Below are positions 51,401 to 61,423 of a DNA stretch of 64,000 bases, piece by piece. How positions within the stretch are numbered: position 1 is the first letter of the stretch; every line of letters starts with the position of its first letter. Source of the stretch: Heterodera schachtii (lineage: Eukaryota > Nematoda > Chromadorea > Rhabditida > Heteroderidae); the NCBI GenBank assembly GCA_023374025.1, contig SIJG01000083.1:399709-463708 (forward strand), read 5' to 3'. The notes below the pieces were generated by a model. It was not told the DNA's origin, searched no databases, and saw only the letters and a program-made list of their open reading frames with translations. The position numbers and the translations under genes were made by a program.

Positions 51401-54002
51401 CGCCCCCCCCCCCCTTCCTCACAACTGCTCGCAGATGAAGTCCAACAGCATGGCCAACGGCGGCCCTTCCGCCGGCGTGTGCTCATACGTTATGCCACCG
51501 TAGCCGCGCTCGTTCAAATGGAACTGCAACGTCTTGTCAAACCAGCGGTTGTTGGCGTTCTGCCGTGTGCCGCCGCCGTGCAACGCCTGGGCCATGTTCC
51601 GGTCGTCGGGGTCAAACTGTAACGACGCCGAGGCAGAACCACCGTCCTCGGTATGCTCAAAATGACGGTCCAACGACATGACGAACAGCGCGTCCTCCAC
51701 CAGGCCAAGTTCCACCGGGTTCCTCTCTGAATTTGTGCCATGAATCGGATAATTTTGGGGAAATATTTTTGATAAAAATGCGAGGGTTAAATTTTTTGGC
51801 ATTAAAAAAAATTCTGCACAAAGAAAGAATCCGCGGAACAAACACAAATAAAACAACATAAAAAAACATTCAAGGACCAAAACTCTGAATTTCTTTAAAA
51901 TTATTTTTAAAAAACTACCCAAAAAATATATTAAAATTTAGGCAAAAAAGTTGCGAATCAAAGAAATTTTGCTGCGGAACCGTAAAAAAACGGGGACCGT
52001 CTCAATAAACAAATCGTTTACCACGAATTCGTGCATAGACCGTGGCCCACATTTCCCGATCGTCGCTCGACACAATGTTGATGGCACGTGCCTTCTTCCC
52101 GTGCTGTTGGTCAGCGAGTGCCACCACATGGCCGAACTGTGCCACCAATTGGCCAATGGTCAACGGATTGCCCGCCTCATCGTACACCGGCACATGGAAA
52201 GTCTATGAGAAAGATGGAAACAAATTATGATGGAAATAATTGCATTATTGGGGTAGTTTAGTGTAATTTAGGCCCTTTTTTTGGTGTGAAATTTTACAAA
52301 AAAAAATTAATTCTCTAGACTTCAAGCTTTCATTTGATACCATCAATGTAGGCATTGACCATGAAAGAAAATGGCTAAGAAATTGAAAATTAGTCATTGA
52401 TAGGACCTCTAAAGTTCATTTTATCCACGGCTGTCCCATGGATTTTTCCTCCTCCGCCCCCCACTCACACGTCCGTCTCGCGTGACCAAAATGTGCCGTG
52501 CCCAACTCGGCCGGTCCTTGCCATACCGAATTGTGTCCGTGCCATGGCCCGGGGTCCGAGTGGTGCCGAACATCAGTCTGTACTGACTCATGTCGAAGGG
52601 CACGCCGCCTGGGCCTTGGTCCACCGGTAACTGATCGCTGAACGGATGAAAAAAATTGAAAATTAAAAATGCCACCGATTTGGGAATTTATAAAATCGCA
52701 GAAAAAGCAGAAGACATTTGCTCCATTTTACATAAATCTGTGAGAAAAGTATAATCAAACTTGATGATTTTGTGGTGGTATTTGAGCGCCGCTTGGACCA
52801 TTTTGGCCGCGCATTGCAATTGCGCCTCAGTGCCGGGCTCGGCGAAGTCGAACTTGGGGAAAGTGATGCCCGGACTGGTGACAATTGGCAGCGGAGTCCG
52901 TGCCGCCAAATAAGCAACGTTCAGCCACCACGGAGTGAGCTAAACAAACTGACAAGTCACAGAATACGGACACATAAACTGTAAAGATGTTTCTGGAACC
53001 AGGCCCGTAACCAGAAAAAAATTTCGGGAGGGACAATTTTTTTTTGGGCCAAAATTTTTTCTCCCGTGTAATTTTAAAATTGTCGACGCCGGAGAGCAAA
53101 AACAGGAAATCGTAGCCGCCTTTCACCAAAAAAGACAAAATTTTACCCTAATTTGAATTAAATGGAACTGGAATCCCATCGGGAACAACACCGATGCGAT
53201 AATTGCGACTAATACCCTCGAATTTGTTAAAAAATGTTAAAATAGAGGTGTTTAATCAATTGTAAATGCAACTCACCCAATTGACCAATTTGCGCCCTCT
53301 TTCCTCAAGTAACTTTTGCAATTCATTGGCTTCTTTGCTCTCCAGAAAACAATTGGCAAGCTTAAAAGGGGAGCTATCATATATAAATATTAATATTAAT
53401 ACAAATTGTTTTTTTTACGGATTGTCGGTCTAATTGTAAGACAAATTTGCTTAACAGGCCCAAATAATTTGTCATATTCATGATCAACGACCTCTAAAAC
53501 CCCCGAGTACTTGGTTTCAGGACTTTTTAAAATAAAAAAAATTTTGACCAAAAAAAAGTGAAAAAATTTTCAAAATACATAGTGCTCTTTGCAAGTAGCG
53601 CCACAACTTCTATAATTTTTTCCGGGATTCCTGTAAATGAATATTTCACAGCACTATTTTATAAATTTCGTTTAGGTAATTGTTATTTGGCTTTGGTCTT
53701 GCTCACATTGACGGTTGTGCCAAACTCCGCTTCGGATTGGAGTGGCTCTGCAAATTTGAGAAAATTTTCTGTTGTCTGTGCCAATGGAGGGACCGGCAGA
53801 GAAGGGAGAGTTTGTGGTGATGGAGGGGGCGATGTACTGAACAGCTCTACAAACGGATTTAATTCATCATTTTGGAGTTCTCGGCACAAACACAACCTCT
53901 GCTGCTTCCCCCGGCATGCGATGAGCGCAACAAAATTTTGTACCAAGCGGGGCCAATTTGTCTACTTTTTGACAACACATTGCGGTACACAGCGATGGTC
54001 AT
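48464..54002 (-). CDS. Carnitine O-acetyltransferase-like acyltransferase, probably mitochondrial
   Basis: Choline/carnitine acyltransferase family; exchanges acyl groups between CoA and carnitine. Thirteen exons with consistent phases: 54002-53897, 53846-53707, 53360-53277, 52940-52761, 52637-52469, 52202-52022, 51726-51423, 50671-50537, 50492-50397, 49924-49675, 49191-49026, 48975-48864, 48551-48464. The N terminus MTIAVYRNVLSKSRQIGPAW is Arg/Ser-rich and lacks acids, as in a mitochondrial presequence, followed by LPSLPVPPLAQTTENFLKFA. Family blocks: TPWWLNVAYLAARTPLPIVT, QYRLMFGTTRTPGHGTDTIR, ITYEHTPAEGPPLAMLLDFI with the catalytic His, QLAFFRLHGSHAPAYETGSL, RRFADGRTDTVRLPTMAS, and LPMGFGPSAPDCYGVCYNPQ. 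There is no obvious C-terminal AKL-type peroxisomal signal other than the final RAKL, which does resemble one and suggests possible dual targeting. Intron 7 carries a foldback element. Acetyl versus octanoyl preference is not decidable. Confidence 0.93.
50831..51223. mobile_element. Foldback element with iterated tips in carnitine acyltransferase intron 7
   Basis: The left tip is four to five copies of a 14-base unit, GACTTTTGCGGCCC or GACATTTGCGGCCC (50846-50915). The right tip has inverted copies (51167-51209). The inner arms (CATAGCCGC to TTTCAATCCCTGATC type) also pair. GCCACCAGGG is repeated exactly on each flank (50831-50840 and 51214-51223), a 10-base target duplication compatible with MULE-type transposition. 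Confidence 0.82.
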
Positions 54003-54640
54003 TTGTAGTGTGGAGAATGTGAATGGACAAATCAAATCAATTTAAGCATTAGCTCACTATGGGTCAAGCCCAGTGTTAGACAAAATTGCTCACAACGCCA
54101 AATAGAGTAATTGGCGTAATTTTTCGCGCTAATTCAAAATTTACACTGGTAAATGTTTTTTTTGCGCAATTTATTTTGATGATCAGCCATAACTCGCTTC
54201 ATTCCCAACTAAACCGAACAAATTTGATATCTAAAAAAAGTTTTTGAAAAGGAGAATCTTTTTCAAAGCGAATGCTAAGCAATTTGACATCTCAGAAAAA
54301 AGTTGTTGGAAATTTCAAATTTTTATTTAAAAAATTTAATTTAAAAATCGACTAAAATTTAACTAAATCGTAAATTGGACACAATTACAACTATCAATAA
54401 ATTATCCATTAAATTGTTAATATTTTATTTTAACAATTTTCTTTGGTTTTTGCCAAAAAATGTTTGATTGTTCGTCTTTCGTATTTTCAAAAAAAAATTG
54501 GTCACAATTTTCACCGTTTCATTGCCCCACCCCCTCAAATTTTATTATTCCACCGCTTCCAGATGCTCTTGTTGGTTATTTGTTGTTTGTTTGTTTGTAT
54601 TGCTTATGGGGTTGGGCTGATTCGACGCCGCGGATACCTA
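54003..54640. other. Upstream region of carnitine acyltransferase
   Basis: AT-rich, presumably containing the promoter of the reverse-strand gene. No TATA box, acceptor or RNA gene was identified. Confidence 0.35.
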
Positions 54641-54715
54641 ACCAAATGAGGGGGGGGGGGGGGGGGGAACGAACGGCCTCTGATGGGGGGGGGGGGGGGG
54701 GGGAGAGGGGGTGAA
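54641..54715. repeat. Paired poly-G runs
   Basis: Two uninterrupted G runs of about 17-18 bases (near 54650-54667 and 54685-54702), separated by a short mixed segment. They are candidates for G-quadruplex formation or assembly length error. Confidence 0.8.
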
Positions 54716-54861
54716 TAAATGCATAGATAATGGAATGGAACGAACGTTTCGGAAAGGAAGGAATGGAACGGACGGAGGAGAACGGAAACAACAAACAAGG
54801 GGTTGACTGACGAGGAGGACGAAGACACAACAACAAACAACAAAACAACAACGAGCACAAA

Positions 54862-55634
54862 CAGCGGAAGATGGAGGAAGAAGGAGGGGGGAAAGATGAG
54901 AGGAAGGGAGGAAGAGGAGAAGGGAGGAGGAGGAGAAAGAAGATGAGAGGGAGGAGAAGGAAGAGAAGGAAGGAAGAGGAAGAAGGAGGAAAAGGGAGGA
55001 GCAGGAAGAGGGAAGAGAAAAAAGAAGAGAAGGGAGGAGGAAAAGGACAAAGGAGAGAAGGGAGGAGGAAAAGAAGAAAGAAGAGAAGGGAGGAGGAAGA
55101 GAGAGGAAGAGGAACAGAGAGGAGGAAGAGAAAGAAGATGAGAGGGAGGAGAAGAAAGAAAAGGAAGGAAGAGGAAGAAGGAGGAAAAGGGAGGAGCAGG
55201 AAGAGGGAAGAGAAAAAAGAAGAGAAGGGAGGAGGAAAAGGACAAAGGAGAGAAGGGAGGAGGAAAAGAAGAAAGAAGAGAAGAGAGGAGGAAGAGAGAG
55301 GAAGAGGAATAGAGAGGAGGAAGAGAAAGAAGATGAGAGGGAGGAGAAGAAAGAGAAGGAAGGAAGAGGAAGAAGGAGGAAAAGGGAGGAGCAGGAAGAG
55401 GGAAGAGAAAAAAGAAGAGGAAAAGAGAGGAGGAAGAGAAAGAAGATGAGAGGGAGGAGAAGGAAGGAAGAGGAAGAAGGAGGAAAAGGGAGGAGCAGGA
55501 AGAGGGAAGAGAAAAAAGAAGAGAAGGGAGGAGGAAAAGGAGAAAGAAGAGAAGGGAGGAGGAAAAGAAGAAAGAAGAGAAGGGAGGAGGAAGAGAGAGG
55601 AAGAGGAGAAGAGAGGAGGAAGAGAAAGAAGAAA
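54862..55634. repeat. 770-base purine tract with ~195-base higher-order repeat
   Basis: The forward strand is almost entirely A and G, built of GGAGGAAGAG-like units. A longer unit starting GAAAGAAGATGAGAGGGAGG recurs at 54935, 55130, 55325 and 55438, giving two full 195-base periods and one shortened to 113. Pyrimidines are limited to rare C or T positions repeated with the unit. Long Ser/Pro/Phe/Leu or Glu/Arg/Lys frames on both strands are compositional, not genes. Confidence 0.95.
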
Positions 55635-55639
55635 CAACA

Positions 55640-56860
55640 ACATCGTCCCCCGAGGGGTGGCAACGGCAGAGGGCAAAGATTATTCTCTTTCTTTTCACTA
55701 TTTCTCTGTCTCCTCTTTTCTTCTCTCTCATCTTTTCTCCACTTCTCTCTCTCCCTCTCTCTGTCGCTCTCTCTATTTGATCTTTCGCCTATTTCCCGCC
55801 CCCTCCCCCGACCGATTAAGCATCGTTGCTTGTTGTTTTGTTGTTGTTATTTGTGTTGAGAGTTTGGGGGCGGAGGCGGAGGAGGGTCAATGGGAAACTG
55901 AGAATTATTTTTGGAAAACGGCCGATTTTTTTTTGAATTTAAAGTAGTTTTTTATGTAGATAATCAGTTGAAAATTTATAAATTCTCTCCATATGATTTT
56001 CCTCAATTTCTATTGCCTTCCCTCCACAATTTGGACCTTAACTTTTAACTCCATTTGTACGGGAAACTGAAAAATTGGTGAAGTTAGTGCAAAATACCAT
56101 AAATAAAAGCCAAATCGGGAAAAAAAAGTCAAACGAAAAGCATCAATTTAAAGGAGTCGGGGCAATTTGGGCCCCGCCGTTTGGACTCCGTTAAATAGGC
56201 ACATAGAAATGAGCAAAAAACAAAAAAAAAGTGGAAAATTTCGGCACTTTTTGAGGTAGAGATAGATGGGCGATGCTTTCCAAAGAGTCCCTCATATTTA
56301 TTTTTTGGTTTTGGTCCCAAAAGGTGTGGCCTAAATGACCCCGGCGGGGCCCAAAAGACGGGTCCCCTAACGGATGGGCACAAACGGCAGTTCGGCATTT
56401 CCCGGCTCTTTGTGGTCGATGCCAGGACTTTTGCCGCCTTTTCTCAATTTTTCCTTTAATATTTCTGTGATAAATGCTTGTTTTCTGAAGACCAAATGCT
56501 CGAGACTCGACAGACCACAAGAAATTCCCTTCTTTGACCACCCAAAATGCCAAATTGGCATGTGCCGGGTGTCCCCGTATTATTTGACTCATGGATTTCT
56601 CACTTTTTTTTTATTATTTCGGTCTCGATTATCGCAAAAAATCATTTCTTTCATGACTCTAATGTCAAGACAAAAAAGTGTGTATGCCATGCCATGACTT
56701 TCCAGAGACCAATTTTCGAGACTCTCGAGCAACAAACGAAGGAGAACACAGAAAACTACCCCACTCCCCATTTCAAATGCACCCACTCCACGCCTCCTCC
56801 CCCCGTGGGGGCAATGTTTATATGGGTAGGAGAGGGGCTTATGTGTGAAATTTCTGTCTC
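55640..56860. other. Intergenic, low-complexity
   Basis: Begins with a pyrimidine-rich CTCTCT tract (55680-55810), then AT-rich sequence and a C/G-mixed region with CTCGAGACT words at 56505 and 56715. No gene, RNA or transposon could be supported. Confidence 0.4.
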
Positions 56861-59800
56861 CCCCCCCCCCCCTCCCCAGCCAACGATGGGCAAATGTGTG
56901 GGGTAACTGTGTTTGTGTGTTGATGTTGCCCCCCCCCCCCCCCCCTCCCCCCGCATCGCCCACGGGGGGAGTTGGGGTAAACAAAACCGCTCGCTTCGTC
57001 GTCCCCCCCCCCCCCGTCTCCGTCGCCGCCGCCACCGCCGTTGCCCTTGTCGTCGTCCTTTCCCCTTTTGCCCCCGGGGCGGGGGTAAAAGGGCGAGGCG
57101 CCCTCGTCCTTCCGCCCCCCCCCCGCGTCCTCATCGTCTAGCGGGCGGGTGGGCAAGCACAAACAAACAACAACCACGACCGGGGGCGGCGGCGGCGGGG
57201 CGAGCGGCGAGTAAACGGCGGCGGATGGACGACTGTGAGCGAGACACTCGCCACTGAATCGGCGCCGGCGGGCGGGGGAGACGGGGGCATTTTGGTTGGT
57301 GAACAAATAATGCTGCGACCACACGACAATGTGATGGTGATGATGGGATGATGGTGAGGGCAACGACGACGACGACAAAACACACACACACACAGACGCA
57401 CTCACTCATTCACTCACAAATTCGGGGGGCGGGGCGGGAGACGGGGGGGGGGGCACCGCGCTGCCTCACCGGCGATGTTTGTGTCGATTAGGCCAAGCCC
57501 AGCAACAGCAGAAGCATAAGCAAGCATCACACGGGGAAGGCGGCAGCGGGGACACGCCCCTCCCCGCTGCTGGGCGTGGGGAAAAGCGCTATATTTTGTC
57601 GGCTTCTGCCTCGCTGCTACCTCCCTCCCCCGCACCAGCATTTTCGTGTAAAACATGGCGGCGAGTGGGTGGGCATGGCTTGGCACCCACGGGGACGGAC
57701 ACACGAGCCAGGCTGGAAGGGGGCATGGCCGGCAGCACAGCAGAGCCGAGCAGCGCGTGGTCCCCCTTAGCGCCCTCCCCCATGTTGCTCTCTTAAACAT
57801 TTTTCAACCCCGGAGGGGGGGGGGGGGGGAAGTGTTCTTTTCTCTGCCGTCGTCGCTTGCCCCCCCCCCCCCCCCCGAGAGTGGTCTTGACAAACACACA
57901 ACACACAATGCCCGAGGCACCAGCAGCGGAAGATGAAGCCCAGCAGCAGCACAGGGCATCGGGCATTTTCATTGCTTGCGCTGCCTGCGGGGATGTCATG
58001 TGGTGATGGTCCGCAAAGTGTCCCCCCCCCCCCCGCCGGGGGGGGGGGGGGGGGGGGGGGGGAATGTTTGTTTGTGTGAGTGTGTGCGGGCGGCGGCGGC
58101 ATATTCAAATAAACTCGCACCCGTCCCGGGAGTGAGTGTGCCCCCGTCCCAAATATCCCTCCCCGTGTGTCCCCCGGCTTTTTCACAGCTTTCAGCGTTC
58201 CCTCTTTATTCTCGAGACTGCTTTCACCACACACTTATTAATCCCGAATGCCGTCCTCCTCCTCACACAAAATTTCATAATAATATCCCAAAAATCTGAT
58301 GCCCAAATGTTTATTTTTTATCCTCCACATGTTTTTCTTTGCCGCTGCGTTTCATTTTGGACCGATTTAAATTGTGTTTTTTTTTAATTTTGAGTTTTTC
58401 TCGTCCCAATCCGTGCCCTGCCATTTCTCGGCTGTTCGTCCCTTTACCAAGCCCAAATTGATGTGCTTTTAAAGGACATTTCTATTCCCGTCCCTCTCGC
58501 TTTCCCTCTTTTTTTGCCTCTATTTTCGAATGTGCCGTCCCATCCCGGCCGCTTTCAGTCCGAATCAAATGGAGGGGGCTTAAAGGACGGACATACATCC
58601 CTTTTCCCATTTCCTCCATTCATCCCTTTCCCCCCTTCTCGAGTGTGTTCACTCGTTCTCGTTCTCGAAGAAGCTATCCCATCCCGGTGGCTTTCAGTCT
58701 CACATTCAGTCCCAGAGGATGGCCCCCCCCCCCTCCCCGTTCAATTTCCCCTTTTTTACTCTCCTCATTGGCAAGTGAGTGCCGTCGGCCCTTTCCGGCC
58801 CCATTATTCAGTCCCAGTTTCTCCCGTGTCCCAAATGGGTGTGCTTTTAAAGGGCATTTCCCTCCCCCTCATCCCCCCCCCCCGCCCATTTTCATTTTTA
58901 TCCCATCCCACCCCAAATATACATAATTCTCCTCCACATAAATTTACAATTTATCTAAATAAATTTGCCCTGCTGTTCTCCCTACTGTGTTGCCCTCCCT
59001 CATCATCATCATCATCAATTGAATTGTTTGTTTGTTCTCCTCCCCATTAATTCATTCATCAAATGTATCGCATAACCCTCCCCCCCCCCCCTTTTCCCCC
59101 CAATTCATTGCCTCCATAATAAATAAATGTACTTGCCCCACAAAACTGAAGCCCAACGCAACAAACACACACACAAAGTAAATCCCCCATTTTTATTAAA
59201 TATTTATATATATTTTGCATTTAAATTTATTTTTTTATTGTTTTAATTAGGGATATTTAAACATTTGCACTTTGTCTGTTTATTTTGTAATTAATTGTAC
59301 AATTAATCATTTGCTTGTGATTAATCTCATAAATTGGTGTTTAATTGCTGAATGTATGTAAGCCGTGCAATTTTAAATTAAATTTTCCTACAATCCCAAA
59401 GAATCTTTTCCCTTCGTTTAATTTATCACTGGTAAATAATTTTTAAAAATTCTTAATTTTTTTTGTTTTGCTCGAGAGTGAAAATGTGACGGGCTTTGAC
59501 ACAGAGGCAAGGGAAAAGCCGGGAACCTTTCGCAAGCTTCGGGCGAGACCTTCGAGCTTCAAATCAGTCCCCTCATTTTCGCCGACCCGAAAAGCAAATC
59601 ACTGGCCAAGCCAATCACGAGAAAGAGAATGTGTGTGTGCCAGTCCGATCACTCACACTGTTGCTTCTTAGGCTTATGATCACAGCTAGTCGGCTCGGCT
59701 TGTGTGTGTCCAATGCTTTTCAAATCCATTTCCCCCCTTCTTTTTGCCGCCCACCGTTTAAAATTGTGAAAATGGGACGGGAATGGAGGGGGAGGGGGGG

Positions 59801-60690
59801 AGGGGGTGGGTCACCTGACCCCCCCCCCCCCCCCCCCGGGGGGAACATTTTTTTTGTTTGTTTATTAGCGGAACGACGAGGCGAGGCGGGCGGGGCGGTT
59901 GGCGAACGCGCCGCCGCTGTTTGTTTGGTTGGCATTGTGTCAATGGCGACGAAATGGCGCCGGCGACGGCGACGGGGCACACAAATTCCCCGCCCCCGCC
60001 CCCGTCATCACTAAACAACATTATTATTGAATGTTGTGATCGGTGATCGTCGTCATGTTCAGTGTTCACTGTTCAGACCAGGGTTGTTGCGAACCGAAAA
60101 ATAAAATGCGAAATACGAAAATACGAAATTAAAATAAAACGCGAAAATACGAAAAATTTTTTACTGAAAAATTCTAAAATTTTTTGAATCATTCTCAAAA
60201 TTTAATCAATCAAAAAACACACCCAAAATCAATTTATTTTCATTTTGTTTTCATCTTAATTCTTAAATTTAGAAAATTTTATTTTTTTCGCTTTTAAGTT
60301 TGTATCTGATAACAAATTTTTTTTTGCCGCATTATTTTCCCAATTTTTTTTTGGGAGGGCCGGCGGTGCCGTAGGCGCCGCGCCGCCGAGGAAAATTTGT
60401 TTATGAATTTTTGCCCAACCGACGGCAATTTTAAAATTCAAAATTACCGTTTTTTTTAAATTTTCTAAATTACCCCCCCCCCCCCCCCCGTTTATTTTTG
60501 TTTACATTACCAATACATATGTATTTGTTGTGCCTGCCCATTGCTTCTTTCACCGAAAAAAGGGGGAGAGAATGGCGAAAGGAGCGCCGCCGTCGCAAAA
60601 AAAATTTTTCCCCAATTTTTTGCCCTTTCGCCGCGCCTCCGCCGCCCCTTTCATCGCCCGCCGTTTCCCCCCCCCCCCCCCCCCCCAATT
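56861..60690. repeat. Region dense in long C and G homopolymer runs
   Basis: More than a dozen homopolymer runs of nine or more C or G occur on alternating strands, for example near 56862, 56930, 57003, 57115, 57445, 57817, 57860, 58021, 58040 (G run of about 24), 58721, 58877, 59083, 59820, 60473 and 60668. Between them are CA and GACGAC microsatellites (57370-57400) and a CATCATCATCATCATCA run (59002). GC-rich stretches such as 57000-57260 resemble promoter-type islands, but no exon with a recognisable product was found on either strand. Confidence 0.7.
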
Positions 60691-61077
60691 TTTCATTTTC
60701 TTTTTCTCCACTTTTTTGTGTGTTTATTTATTTGTCTGTTCTGTGTGTGTGTACATACGATGGGATGGACACACGTAATGTCACTATGTGTTTATTTGTG
60801 TTCTGCTGCTGCTGTTTTGCCCATAAAACAATGGCATTGGCCAATTCGGCGACGCCGGGGGCCAATTCAGTAAACGAACGGCGGCGGACGGCGTGCCGTT
60901 GGGGCTACTGACAGGCTTTTGTTGGCACTTTTTTCACTTCCTTGTGTCCCAGTTTGGCTGGCTAAAGCCCGAGAGTCTCGGCATGAGAAAAGTCTCGGCT
61001 CGGTTTTTTTGAATTTGTTTTCGAAAGCACCTCCCGCCCGGAATGTGGAGACCGATTCATAATTTTTTAGCGAAACG

Positions 61078-61423
61078 GGCCAGTTGCGTCTGAGCCAAGT
61101 TTAGACCACCATAACTTTTTTCTTTGTTAACCAAATCCAACAATGTTGGTATCATTCGAAAGCTCTTAACAAGCTCTATCGGCTATCCAAAAATCACAAA
61201 GGCATACCGACAACTAAAAAAGTTATAAATTAAAATATGCAAAAATTCTGACTTTTTGGTAGTGTTCATGTTACAACTTTTTTATAAGTTGTTCAATCGC
61301 TTAGCAATAGCTTATCAAAAGCTTCTAAACATGTAGAGCTTTCGAACGAGTCCAAATTTATAAAATTTGACCAACAAAGAAAAAAGTTATAGTGCTTTAT
61401 GCTTGGCTCAGACGCAACTGGCC
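61078..61423. mobile_element. Foldback (MITE-like) element
   Basis: Near-perfect inverted ends: GGCCAGTTGCGTCTGAGCCA on the left and its reverse complement on the right. The inner arms include ATAACTTTTTTCTTTG and TCGAAAGCTCT-type words seen also near 31.6 and 35.0 kb. An additional CAGACGCAACTG copy follows the right end. No coding capacity. Confidence 0.78.

Noticed and set aside
54576..55859. Very long Ser/Pro/Phe/Leu-rich (reverse) and Glu/Lys/Arg-rich (forward) open frames
   Set aside because: They are translations of a purine tandem repeat, open in most frames on both strands, without any globular or motif content.
56589..57405. Gly/Arg/Pro-rich frames on both strands near 57 kb
   Set aside because: Driven by C/G homopolymers and GACGAC-type microsatellites, with no consistent exon structure.
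58463..59050. 195-codon Pro/Ser/Phe-rich frame
   Set aside because: Pyrimidine-rich low-complexity sequence with C runs. Internal similarity (GTGCTTTTAAAGG repeated) looks like a DNA repeat, not protein.
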